DNA of 10,377 bases from the NCBI GenBank assembly GCA_937923355.1, contig CALAIO010000258.1:1-10377 (forward strand), in the 5' to 3' direction. Source of the DNA: an uncultured Rhizobiaceae group bacterium (GTDB lineage Bacteria > Pseudomonadota > Alphaproteobacteria > Rhizobiales > Rhizobiaceae). Made by a program: the position numbers and the translations under genes. The notes beneath the pieces were generated by a model that had not been told where the DNA came from, ran no database searches, and worked only from the letters and a program-made list of their open reading frames with translations. Below, piece by piece: positions 1-6,340 of the stretch (the stretch's first letter is position 1; every line of letters starts with the position of its first letter).

Positions 1-34
1 TTCCAACCTGGTAATATAAGAAAGCAACGCGCAA

Positions 35-841
35 ATGAGCGAATACCTCATGCCAGCATTATTTGTGATATTACTCTGGTGGTCTTCCACCGGAGCAATA
101 TTGTGGCTTGCGCGCGGCACTGACAAACAAATGAAACCAAGACTCATGATTATGACATTAATCTGCGCCTTGGGTTTTAGCGGCCTCATCATTAGCACAG
201 CCTATACGGAAGTATGGGCGGTTTATTTAGCCTTCGTTTCCACCCTGATCATTTGGGGCTGGGTCGAGTTTACATTTCTGGCTGGTCTTATTACTGGTGG
301 GACAAATAGAACTTGCCCGCAAAACATTGATGAGACGAGCCGATTTGTTCATGCGTTTAAGGCGATAAACTATCATGAATTTACACTACTTGGCGCACTG
401 ATCGTTATCGGCCTCATTGACATGACCGGCGGCACTGCCATGGCTTCCAAAACCTTTGCCTGCATGTGGTTGATGCGCATTGGTGCGAAGTTTGCAATCT
501 TTTCCGGTGTGCCAAAATTATCCGTTGATATGATGCCAGAGCGACTTATTTATCTTCAATCTTATTTCAGAGCCGATCGCATTGGGTGGGGATTTTGGGG
601 ATCCATAATCGGGTGCAGTATCTTTTTTGCTTCAGGACTGTATGCACTTTTCAATGTTGATTATGGCGCAGTTGCTCAAACACAAATAACCATGCTTACC
701 GCGCTTGTTGGACTTGCGGTGCTTGAACATTTTTTCATGGTTTTACCCGTGGCAGATTCCAGACTTTGGAGCTGGGCAATGCCAAAACGTAAAATCAAAA
801 CAAACAAAAGCAAATCGCAAGCGCGAATTGCTGCAGAATAA
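35..841 (+). CDS. puhE: PuhE, photosynthetic complex assembly protein (DUF3623 family)
   Basis: A 268-residue, very hydrophobic protein with about seven predicted membrane segments (roughly residues 4-27, 36-56, 61-87, 115-130, 137-157, 183-207, 217-240) and a basic, Lys-rich cytoplasmic-type tail (250-264). I recognise it as the PuhE/DUF3623 family from its overall pattern, including the [17 protein letters not shown] and [10 protein letters not shown] stretches. PuhE is encoded near puhABC and is needed for normal assembly of the LH1-reaction centre complex; its biochemical activity is not known. The ATG at 35 gives the full family length, although no strong ribosome site precedes it (only purine-rich AAGAAAG). 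Bases 3-14 read P-T-W-stop, a possible tail of an upstream gene such as acsF, too short to call. hemA follows 38 bases downstream (from its ATG), so the two are probably co-transcribed. Confidence 0.9.
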   Translation: MSEYLMPALFVILLWWSSTGAILWLARGTDKQMKPRLMIMTLICALGFSGLIISTAYTEVWAVYLAFVSTLIIWGWVEFTFLAGLITGGTNRTCPQNIDETSRFVHAFKAINYHEFTLLGALIVIGLIDMTGGTAMASKTFACMWLMRIGAKFAIFSGVPKLSVDMMPERLIYLQSYFRADRIGWGFWGSIIGCSIFFASGLYALFNVDYGAVAQTQITMLTALVGLAVLEHFFMVLPVADSRLWSWAMPKRKIKTNKSKSQARIAAE

Positions 842-844
842 TAG

Positions 845-862
845 GCTTGCAAAATAGCAAGC
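845..862 (+). other. Small hairpin in the puhE-hemA spacer
   Basis: GCTTGC (845-850) and GCAAGC (857-862) are perfect inverted copies around a six-base loop AAAATA. There is no T-run, so it is not an intrinsic terminator. It ends seven bases before the GGGAG ribosome site of hemA and could affect processing or translation of the puhE-hemA message; that role is inference only. It also shows that the TTG at 847 sits inside a hairpin and is a poor start for hemA. Confidence 0.4.
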
Positions 863-879
863 AGGACTGGGAGACCAAA

Positions 880-2094
880 ATGAACTTTGAAGATGAATTC
901 GCCAAGCAGCTGGATGCCTTGAAAGAAGCGGGCAACTATCGTGTGTTTGCAGACCTGGAACGCCACAAGGGGCAGTTTCCATCAGCCACACGTTATGATG
1001 ACGGCGGTGTCAGCGATGTAACCGTTTGGTGTTCGAATGATTATCTCGGTATGGGGCAACATCCCGACACGCTCGGTGCCATGCACGATGCCCTTGAAAA
1101 ATGCGGTGCTGGCGCAGGTGGCACGCGCAATATATCGGGCACGAACCATTTTCATGTATTGCTGGAAGAAGAACTTTCAGATCTACACAACAAAGAAGCC
1201 GCACTGTTGCTTACTTCAGGCTATGTAGCCAACTGGGCAGCACTCTCAACACTGGGTGCACGCCTTCCTAATTCGGTTATCTTGTCAGACAGTGACAATC
1301 ACGCATCGATGATTGAGGGCATTCGCCATTCACGTGCCAATAAAACCATTTGGAAGCACAATGATGTTCGCGACCTGGAGCGTAGACTTGATGATTGTGA
1401 TCCCAATGCTGCCAAGATTGTAGCCTTTGAATCGGTTTACTCCATGGATGGTGATATTGCACCGATCGCAGAGATTTGTGACGTGGCTGAGCGTTATGGC
1501 GCGATGACATATCTTGATGAAGTACACGCGGTTGGCCTTTATGGCCCACGCGGCGGCGGCATTGCCGAGCGCGAAGGCCTGATGGACCGCCTCACCCTAA
1601 TCCAGGGTACATTAGGCAAGGCATATGGTGTCATGGGCGGATATATAACAGGCTCAAGAAACCTGATTGATTTTGTGCGTTCATTCGCTTCAGGCTTCAT
1701 CTTTTCGACTGCACTGCCCCCTGCTCTAGCAGCTGGTGCAACAGCTTCCATTAAGCATTTGAAGCAAAGTGATATCGAACGTTATCAACAACGTCATAAT
1801 GTCAGAATTCTAAGAGAAAAGCTTAATGCTGTGGGTGTGCCCCACATGCAAAATGATAGTCATATTGTTCCTGTGATGGTGGGTGACGCGAAAAAGTGCA
1901 AATTCATTTCCGATCTACTTCTGGATCAATATGGAATTTATGTTCAGCCGATCAATTATCCAACAGTTCCTGAAGGTACAGAACGCCTGCGCATTACGCC
2001 TTCTCCAGTTCACACGGAAAAAGACATCATGCACTTGGTGGACGCCCTTTCTGAGCTCTGGTCACAATGTGCGTTATCGCGCGCAGTTGCATAG
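880..2094 (+). CDS. hemA: 5-aminolevulinate synthase (ALAS, Shemin pathway)
   Basis: A soluble PLP-dependent enzyme that condenses glycine with succinyl-CoA to give 5-aminolevulinate, the committed step of heme and bacteriochlorophyll synthesis in Alphaproteobacteria. From the ATG at 880 it is 404 residues, the normal family length. Family features include [16 protein letters not shown] near the N-terminus, the glycine-rich [13 protein letters not shown] stretch, the PLP-contacting DEVHAVG (Asp213, His216) and the PLP lysine Lys247 in [11 protein letters not shown]. An in-frame TTG at 847 would add 11 residues, but GGGAG (869-873) is well placed for the ATG at 880, and the protein then begins like other ALAS proteins. 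Its place between puhE and idi suggests it is the photosynthesis-cluster copy; a second housekeeping copy elsewhere is possible. Chance of another PLP acyltransferase (KBL or BioF type) is small given the context and sequence. Confidence 0.96.
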   Translation: MNFEDEFAKQLDALKEAGNYRVFADLERHKGQFPSATRYDDGGVSDVTVWCSNDYLGMGQHPDTLGAMHDALEKCGAGAGGTRNISGTNHFHVLLEEELSDLHNKEAALLLTSGYVANWAALSTLGARLPNSVILSDSDNHASMIEGIRHSRANKTIWKHNDVRDLERRLDDCDPNAAKIVAFESVYSMDGDIAPIAEICDVAERYGAMTYLDEVHAVGLYGPRGGGIAEREGLMDRLTLIQGTLGKAYGVMGGYITGSRNLIDFVRSFASGFIFSTALPPALAAGATASIKHLKQSDIERYQQRHNVRILREKLNAVGVPHMQNDSHIVPVMVGDAKKCKFISDLLLDQYGIYVQPINYPTVPEGTERLRITPSPVHTEKDIMHLVDALSELWSQCALSRAVA

Positions 2095-2124
2095 TGCTTG
2101 AGGAATATTTAAAAGAATATTGTT

Positions 2125-2730
2125 ATGCTAGATGAAGTTTTATACCTGACACCTGATGCGCCTGATGGTCCTGATCAAGAAGCCATGGATGCGTGCGAAT
2201 TATCACCTACAAATCCGCCTATCATGATACCCGGGATCAATGCGGACGATACGCTTTATCCTATAGAAAAAATCCAGGCACATATTGAAGGTGCGCATCA
2301 TATGGCGCTTTCAGTGTTCATTTTTGATGGTGATGAACTTCTTATTCAGCGCCGAGCCTTTGAGAAATATCATTGCGGCGGCCAGTGGGCGAATACGTGT
2401 TGTACGCATCCCCATTTTGGCGAAGATATTGAAACGGCTGCGCACCGAAGACTGACGGAAGAACTTGGTTTCACGGTTCCGGTTGAAGAAAAACTTATTG
2501 TTGAATATTCAGCCAATGTGGGTGGCGGGCTTTGGGAACGCGAGCGTGTTCACATGTTTAGAGCTGATGTCAAAAAAGAGGACATCAAGGAAAACCTGAA
2601 CCCTGAAGAGGTTTGCGAAATTAAATGGGTTACTGGTGAAGCCTTAAAAAAAGACATGGCCAGAAGTCCTGCTGATTATACACCGTGGTTCAGAATTTAT
2701 CTTAATCGTTATCCTGATTTGAATTTCTAA
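2125..2730 (+). CDS. idi: Isopentenyl-diphosphate delta-isomerase, type I
   Basis: A Nudix-fold, metal-dependent cytosolic isomerase interconverting IPP and DMAPP, which supplies prenyl units for carotenoids and the phytyl/geranylgeranyl tail of bacteriochlorophyll. Visible family features are QRR (75-77), WANTCCTHP with the catalytic-type Cys93 and metal-site His95, the Nudix-like helix with Glu113, and the WERERVH motif supplying the catalytic Glu140 and its neighbour Glu138. At 201 residues it is about 20-30 longer than most bacterial type I enzymes. The extra part is an acidic N-terminus (first ~33 residues). The ATG at 2224 (Met34) would give a conventional length but has no ribosome site; the ATG at 2125 has only GAGG at 2100-2103, 21 bases upstream. 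The start is therefore uncertain. It lies 30 bases after hemA and its last 29 bases overlap the convergent gene downstream. Confidence 0.94.
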   Translation: MLDEVLYLTPDAPDGPDQEAMDACELSPTNPPIMIPGINADDTLYPIEKIQAHIEGAHHMALSVFIFDGDELLIQRRAFEKYHCGGQWANTCCTHPHFGEDIETAAHRRLTEELGFTVPVEEKLIVEYSANVGGGLWERERVHMFRADVKKEDIKENLNPEEVCEIKWVTGEALKKDMARSPADYTPWFRIYLNRYPDLNF

Positions 2731-3334
2731 AGTTTTCAGCCCAGAATTTTTTTACTCCGCTTGCCTTTGGAATGAGCTTAGGCACCTGCTTTTGATAGCT
2801 TCGGTATTCATTGCCAAATCGAATGAGCAAATCTCTTTCCTCAAGCCATACGATTAATAACAAGCCAGCGATTGAAAGCAGTCCCATCAAATAACCGCCC
2901 GCGTAATTGCTCATCATGCACCACCCGGCAATACCGATAGCTACCATCAGATATCTTGGGTGTCGTACTATCGCAAAAGGCCCGTCCTGAATAAGCTCGA
3001 TCTTTCGATTTGTTACCTCCGGGACGCCAGCAAATGTTTTGAAATCGAGATGTTTTTTCACCGGTCGCCAAAGGGCAAAAGAAGCGATGTATATGAGAGC
3101 GCCTGATGAAAACAGCAGCAGGTTGAACCCCAGATCAGAACCCAAGATTTGCTGACGATATGACCAAGATAAAAGCACAACAATTAGTATAAAAAAGCCT
3201 GCAAATGAATATGCCATTTCCGGACTGCGCTTGCGCCATTGTTTTGAGCCACCATGAATGACCACCCAGAAGGTGATGACCACAGGCATGATGACAATCA
3301 GCACAAGGCCTAAAAAATATCGAAATTCATCCAT
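2702..3334 (-). CDS. Isoprenylcysteine carboxyl methyltransferase-like membrane protein (ICMT/PEMT superfamily)
   Basis: A 210-residue integral membrane protein with about five hydrophobic segments. Its C-terminal half carries the superfamily signature: GPFAIVRHPRYL (Arg124, His125, Pro126), then EERDLLIRFGNEY (Glu165/Glu166) and YQKQVPKLIP, the elements that bind S-adenosylmethionine in ICMT and phospholipid N-methyltransferases. The sequence shows a probable SAM-dependent methyltransferase of the membrane. The substrate cannot be told; bacterial members rarely have a known one, and prenylated protein substrates are not expected. The ATG at 3334 is chosen; an in-frame TTG at 3364 would add ten residues, and neither has a clear ribosome site. 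It faces away from the SCP2-domain gene across a short AT-rich spacer, and its end overlaps idi tail to tail by 29 bases. It is not a standard member of photosynthesis clusters. Confidence 0.8.
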   Translation of the reverse strand: MDEFRYFLGLVLIVIMPVVITFWVVIHGGSKQWRKRSPEMAYSFAGFFILIVVLLSWSYRQQILGSDLGFNLLLFSSGALIYIASFALWRPVKKHLDFKTFAGVPEVTNRKIELIQDGPFAIVRHPRYLMVAIGIAGWCMMSNYAGGYLMGLLSIAGLLLIVWLEERDLLIRFGNEYRSYQKQVPKLIPKASGVKKFWAENFRNSNQDND

Positions 3335-3364
3335 GCTAAAATGACCTGTCAAAATACACTTCAA

Positions 3365-3448
3365 GAGCTATATTATTTTGCATGATATCATGTCCGATGT
3401 TATATTGAAGCTTAAAGATAATATAATTGATTCAATGTGTTAAATAAT
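3365..3448. promoter_or_regulatory. AT-rich divergent promoter region with two palindromes
   Basis: This spacer separates two divergent genes and must hold both starts unless they are read from outside. It is strikingly AT-rich. It contains a perfect 12-base palindrome CATGATATCATG (3381-3392) and a second perfect one, ATTGA-T-TCAAT (3426-3436). A consensus-like -10 hexamer TATAAT lies at 3422-3427 for the rightward gene, so the second palindrome overlaps the likely -10/start region, as a repressor operator would. I found no matching -35 at good spacing. The PpsR/CrtJ-type TGT-N12-ACA arrangement was not seen. The palindromes are plain in the sequence; regulator binding is inference. Confidence 0.4.
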
Positions 3449-3787
3449 ATGAATGACCCAACGATTCAGCAAATAATCGAAGGTATGCCTTCACGCTTCA
3501 ATCCACTGGCGGCACCTGGAATTGATGCAGTTTTGCAGTTCAAGCTTTCAGGCGATGAAGGTGATATTTTCTTTGCGAAGATACAAAACGATCAATGTGA
3601 GTTGCATAAAGGCGAACATGAAAACCCGACACTCACCCTTAAAATGTCTGCCAGCACCTATGTTGATATGGTCATGGGTCGCATTACCGGGCAGGAAGCT
3701 TTTTTTAAACGTAAGCTTTTTTACCAAGGCCCAATCGCCTTGGCAGTGAAACTAAACAGGTTTTTCAAACCACCAGAATTCAGCTGA
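3449..3787 (+). CDS. Small SCP2 (sterol carrier protein 2) domain protein
   Basis: A 112-residue soluble protein made of a single SCP2-like domain: alternating strands such as AVLQFKLSG and DIFFAKIQN, then PTLTLKMSASTYVDMVMGRI, then the closing AFFKRKLFYQGPIALAVKLNRFF helix-strand-helix stretch typical of the family. SCP2 domains bind lipids in a hydrophobic tunnel; bacterial relatives include the ubiquinone-biosynthesis accessory proteins UbiJ and UbiT. This one is much shorter than those, so a lipid- or quinone-carrier role is inferred only. The ATG at 3449 is chosen; the GTG at 3437 would add four residues, and neither has a visible ribosome site. It is divergent from the ICMT-like gene, so the pair may share control. 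It ends 22 bases before a strong terminator, which also stops the puf operon arriving from the other side. Confidence 0.78.
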   Translation: MNDPTIQQIIEGMPSRFNPLAAPGIDAVLQFKLSGDEGDIFFAKIQNDQCELHKGEHENPTLTLKMSASTYVDMVMGRITGQEAFFKRKLFYQGPIALAVKLNRFFKPPEFS

Positions 3788-3809
3788 TTTTTTATTCACT
3801 TATAGACAT

Positions 3810-3839
3810 AAAAAAGGCACCTAATCAGGTGCCTTTTTT
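3810..3839. terminator. Bidirectional intrinsic terminator between the SCP2 gene and pufM
   Basis: A7-base G/C-containing stem, GGCACCT (3816-3822) with AGGTGCC (3827-3833), loop AATC, is flanked by six A (3810-3815) and six T (3834-3839). The whole 30 bases are symmetric, so transcripts from either strand get a stem followed by a U-run. It lies 22 bases past the stop of the rightward SCP2 gene and 21 bases past the stop of leftward pufM. It therefore marks the 3' end of the bchXYZ-puf operon and shows that no further puf gene belongs to that transcript here. Confidence 0.92.
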
Positions 3840-3860
3840 AACTCTTATATCCTCTATCAC

Positions 3861-4802
3861 TTAGCGGATATTGGTACCACTTTCGTGCAGCACGCCATGC
3901 TTGATTGCCCAGGCTGACCAATCATCAACGACTGTACCTGTTAGCAAGATGCCGATACCACCAGTCAATGTTGTCAGCATTGCAAACCACCATGCCCAGC
4001 GGTGAATGGATTCCATGGTAGCATTAAAGCCCATGGTCCATCTCCAGAACAACGCTGCACGCTCAGATGCTGTACCTCGATTGGTAATTTGCTCAATCTC
4101 GCGCTCACCACCGTAGCGGCTTACTGCAAGAATGGTTGCACCGTGCATCGCAAATAAGAGCGCTGAACCGTAAAGGAACACAATCGATAATGCGTGGAAT
4201 GGATTATAAAACAAGTTGCCGTAAATCAGAGAGAAGTTGTTTGTCCAATCCAAGTGCGAGAACACACCATATGGCACTGCCTCACTCCAACTGCCCATGA
4301 GCACTGGGCGAATAAAGCCAAGTACAAGGAACAACCAGATGGCAGATGCAAAGGCGATTGGAATGTGCATACCAAGACCTAATGCTTTCGCACGTCGATA
4401 AGTTCTTAACCACCATGTCAAAACGCTGACGGTCAGGAAGAAGCCCACAATCATGAACCAGCCACCTTCTTGTAGTGGCGGCAGGACTGAAAGACCATAT
4501 TTAGGCGATGGCGGATCCAGCGACAACCAGAAAAGCTGTCTTACAAATTGTACAGGATCATAATCAACCTGTGCCCAAAAATTCAGACCGATAATATTGA
4601 AAGCCAATAGGAACGAAATCAGCGAAATCACTCCCAGGGTTCCCAGATAGATAGGCCCGATTTGCGCATTACCTATTTTACCAGCCCAATAGTTCAGTGA
4701 ACCTTTGCCAATTCTTGGGTCATCGCCTCTTGGTAGAGGGATGCCCATTTCTGGTTCTCCTTGTACCTGAATGGCTGTGAAGATGTTTTGATATTCTTTC
4801 AT
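3861..4802 (-). CDS. pufM: Photosynthetic reaction centre M subunit
   Basis: A 313-residue inner-membrane protein with five transmembrane helices that pairs with PufL to hold the bacteriochlorophyll special pair, accessory pigments, quinones and the non-heme iron. All hallmark ligands are in place (Rhodobacter sphaeroides mature number in brackets): His183 (M182) in FSHLDW, His203 (M202, special pair) in NPFHALS, Tyr211 (M210), His220 (M219, Fe), Glu235 (M234, Fe), Trp253 (M252, QA site) and His267 (M266, Fe). The N-terminus, [13 protein letters not shown], is typical for M subunits, so the start is secure; an AGGAGA ribosome site lies in the 14-base gap after pufL. It is the last gene of the operon; neither pufC nor pufX follows. 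The C-terminus is only slightly longer than in Rhodobacter. Confidence 0.98.
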   Translation of the reverse strand: MKEYQNIFTAIQVQGEPEMGIPLPRGDDPRIGKGSLNYWAGKIGNAQIGPIYLGTLGVISLISFLLAFNIIGLNFWAQVDYDPVQFVRQLFWLSLDPPSPKYGLSVLPPLQEGGWFMIVGFFLTVSVLTWWLRTYRRAKALGLGMHIPIAFASAIWLFLVLGFIRPVLMGSWSEAVPYGVFSHLDWTNNFSLIYGNLFYNPFHALSIVFLYGSALLFAMHGATILAVSRYGGEREIEQITNRGTASERAALFWRWTMGFNATMESIHRWAWWFAMLTTLTGGIGILLTGTVVDDWSAWAIKHGVLHESGTNIR

Positions 4803-4816
4803 GACTCATCTTCTCC

Positions 4817-5710
4817 TTATTCGTCTAAATATGGCAGATCGCCAATTTCGCGCACCAAATCATCCTGAGGGAAGACCGGCAATTCAAGCCACCATGACCA
4901 CCAGTCGCTCCAGGCATCTTCCCAGAAAGGACCAGAGATGATGATACAAACGGCACTCCAGAATACGGCCATCAAAGCTAGGAACAGACCGACACGGTGA
5001 ATGCCGAGTGTACCTACTGAGTAACCTATAAAGTCTCTGAAATATGTATCTTCATGTTCAGGTGTTTTTACTTCTTGCCCAGCGCCTGGATTGGTTGATG
5101 AAAGCACCAAACCACCATGCAGCGCGAGCGCAAGTGTTGTCGTAAAGAAGAACGTAATCGCAATCATGTGCGCCGGATTGTAATGGAAATTACCATAGGC
5201 ATAACCAACGTTATTTACCCATTCAAGATGTGAGTAAATGCCATATGGGAAACCGTGCGACCAGCCTGATTCACCGCCATCCTTGATATACATCAAAATA
5301 GGGCGGAAAATATTCAGGGTTACGAATGCGAGTATCGCAATACTGAAAGCGAAAGGAACGTGATATCCCATTCCGAGCTTTCTGCAAATCTCAACCTCAC
5401 GTAATGCCCATGATATAAAGGCAAATGTTCCGCAGAAGGTTATGATTTGCCATAGGCCACCTTCTTTCATTGGCGCCATGGATAATCCATATTCGGCAGC
5501 AGGCGGGCTGATATTAATCTGCCATATATTCCAGGTATCACCCAGTGCAGCACCATAAATAATCAGTGCCGTACCTAAGGTTGCAAAAAATATTGTTAGG
5601 ACACCGAAGAATCCTACATAAAAGGGTCCTGCCCAAAAATCGAACAGGTCACCACCCAGTAACGTGCCTCCACGGACACGGTATTTTCGTTCGAAGCTTA
5701 ATAAGGCCAT
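4817..5710 (-). CDS. pufL: Photosynthetic reaction centre L subunit
   Basis: A 297-residue five-helix membrane protein, partner of PufM. The N-terminus ([11 protein letters not shown]) is canonical. Conserved ligands, with Rhodobacter numbers: Glu105 (L104), His161 (L153), His181 (L173, special pair), His198 (L190, Fe), Glu220 and Asp221 (L212 and L213, proton path to QB), His238 (L230, Fe). Up to the third helix the offset is 1 (initiator Met); from His161 onward it is 8, so about seven residues are inserted, around positions 141-147 (YIKDGGE) in the loop between helices C and D. The protein also ends with an acidic tail (about 281-297) beyond the usual end near WWLELP. Both additions face the periplasm. 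A GGAGA ribosome site (5717-5721) precedes the ATG, and a strong RNA hairpin separates the gene from pufA. Confidence 0.98.
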   Translation of the reverse strand: MALLSFERKYRVRGGTLLGGDLFDFWAGPFYVGFFGVLTIFFATLGTALIIYGAALGDTWNIWQINISPPAAEYGLSMAPMKEGGLWQIITFCGTFAFISWALREVEICRKLGMGYHVPFAFSIAILAFVTLNIFRPILMYIKDGGESGWSHGFPYGIYSHLEWVNNVGYAYGNFHYNPAHMIAITFFFTTTLALALHGGLVLSSTNPGAGQEVKTPEHEDTYFRDFIGYSVGTLGIHRVGLFLALMAVFWSAVCIIISGPFWEDAWSDWWSWWLELPVFPQDDLVREIGDLPYLDE

Positions 5711-5748
5711 GGGCCATCTCCAAAAAGTGTTTTATTTCGTTTAGGTTT

Positions 5749-5781
5749 TCAGCAGGCGGAAGAAATAATTCCGCCTGCTGA
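5749..5781 (-). promoter_or_regulatory. Intercistronic mRNA hairpin between pufA and pufL
   Basis: A perfect 13-base stem: TCAGCAGGCGGAA (5749-5761) with TTCCGCCTGCTGA (5769-5781), loop of seven. On the puf mRNA it starts 14 bases past the pufA stop and is followed by AAAACC rather than a U-run, so it is not a plain terminator. In Rhodobacter capsulatus a hairpin at this site protects the 3' end of the pufBA segment from exonucleases, giving more antenna than reaction-centre message. Position and stability suggest the same job here. Confidence 0.85.
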
Positions 5782-5795
5782 GATTGGTAGTGACA

Positions 5796-5978
5796 TCACC
5801 CAATCAGCTTTTCAGCTGGCATAACTTCAGAAACTGAAGCTAATGAGTTTACGTCAAACCAGTTGTAGCGCTCAGTGCTTAGCAAGATGAAGTGAATCAA
5901 AATTGCAAGCGTGAACAAAAAGACAGCCAATGCTACTAGCACGCGTCGCGGATCGAAAAAGAGCCAGATTTTATACAT
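5796..5978 (-). CDS. pufA: LH1 light-harvesting antenna alpha subunit
   Basis: A 60-residue single-span membrane polypeptide of the core antenna ring around the reaction centre. It shows the classic alpha pattern: [12 protein letters not shown] at the cytoplasmic N-terminus, a hydrophobic helix (about 13-35) with the bacteriochlorophyll-ligating His29 in [12 protein letters not shown], then a polar periplasmic tail (RYNWFDV onward) of a length comparable to Rhodobacter LH1 alpha. It starts 14 bases after pufB with AAGGAGA as ribosome site, so alpha and beta are translated together. The hairpin just downstream probably stabilises its message relative to pufLM. Confidence 0.97.
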   Translation of the reverse strand: MYKIWLFFDPRRVLVALAVFLFTLAILIHFILLSTERYNWFDVNSLASVSEVMPAEKLIG

Positions 5979-5992
5979 GATTCATTTTCTCC

Positions 5993-6211
5993 TTAAACAA
6001 GCGCTGAAATCACAGATGAAATATTTTCCATCAGTGAAGACGTTGTTGCACTGCCATCATTGTAGAGCCACGGACGCCATAGGTGCACAAGAACATGTGC
6101 GCCAAAAGCCCAACCTGTAAAAGCGATAGTGCTTTTCATGAAGATCCTGTGGAACTCACGAGCCTCACCACTGGTTAAACCAGTCATGGACCCAGTTTCG
6201 GGACTAGCCAT
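5993..6211 (-). CDS. pufB: LH1 light-harvesting antenna beta subunit, with extended C-terminus
   Basis: A 72-residue single-span antenna polypeptide, partner of PufA. The N-terminal part has [12 protein letters not shown], typical of LH1 beta chains, with His21; the membrane helix carries His39 ([11 protein letters not shown]), the bacteriochlorophyll ligand, and ends in the conserved WRPWL (45-49). Known beta chains mostly stop within a few residues of this motif, at roughly 48-56 residues. Here about 22 more follow (51-72), beginning NDGSATTSS and ending in a mildly amphipathic [13 protein letters not shown]. The tail would lie on the periplasmic side. The reading frame is intact and the next gene is correctly spaced, so the tail looks genuine. 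An ideal AGGAGG ribosome site (6217-6222) sits five bases before the ATG, in keeping with very high expression. Confidence 0.96.
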   Translation of the reverse strand: MASPETGSMTGLTSGEAREFHRIFMKSTIAFTGWAFGAHVLVHLWRPWLYNDGSATTSSLMENISSVISALV

Positions 6212-6340
6212 ATAAACCTCCTAGTCTCAGCCTTTCGGCCATTACCGCGAAACAACCCTGCGGCCAGGTTTGGTTCACTTGAACCAATATTTCTCCAAGG
6301 TTAAGTGGAGAAATCTCGAAGAACTAAACGATAAAATCGT
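6212..6340 (-). promoter_or_regulatory. Structured mRNA leader between pufQ and pufB
   Basis: This 129-base spacer has no gene but four inverted repeats in mRNA order. They are: ACGAT-AAA-ATCGT (6328-6340) directly after the pufQ stop; a nine-base stem ATTTCTCCA/TGGAGAAAT (6289-6314, loop 8); an eight-base stem TTGGTTCA/TGAACCAA (6270-6287, loop 2 as drawn, so probably 3-4 pairs open at the tip); and a short GGCC-GAAA-GGCT stem (6229-6240) with a GNRA-type tetraloop, seven bases before the pufB ribosome site. None is followed by a U-run. In Rhodobacter the puf mRNA is processed in this region and 5' hairpins stabilise the pufBA segment; I infer the same here. A promoter within it is possible but I see no clear hexamers. 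Confidence 0.65.

Noticed and set aside
1..14. Tail of an upstream gene, possibly acsF, reading P-T-W-stop
   Set aside because: Only three residues are visible, too little to support a gene call.
847..879. TTG start for hemA giving an 11-residue longer protein
   Set aside because: The TTG lies within a hairpin, has no ribosome site, and the added residues do not fit ALAS N-termini; the ATG at 880 has GGGAG at good spacing.
3365..3448. FNR or PpsR binding site
   Set aside because: The palindromes do not match TTGAT-N4-ATCAA or TGT-N12-ACA; only a generic operator can be proposed.
5749..5781. Rho-independent terminator after pufA
   Set aside because: The stem is strong but is followed by AAAACC on the mRNA, not a U-run, and pufL/pufM must be transcribed through it.
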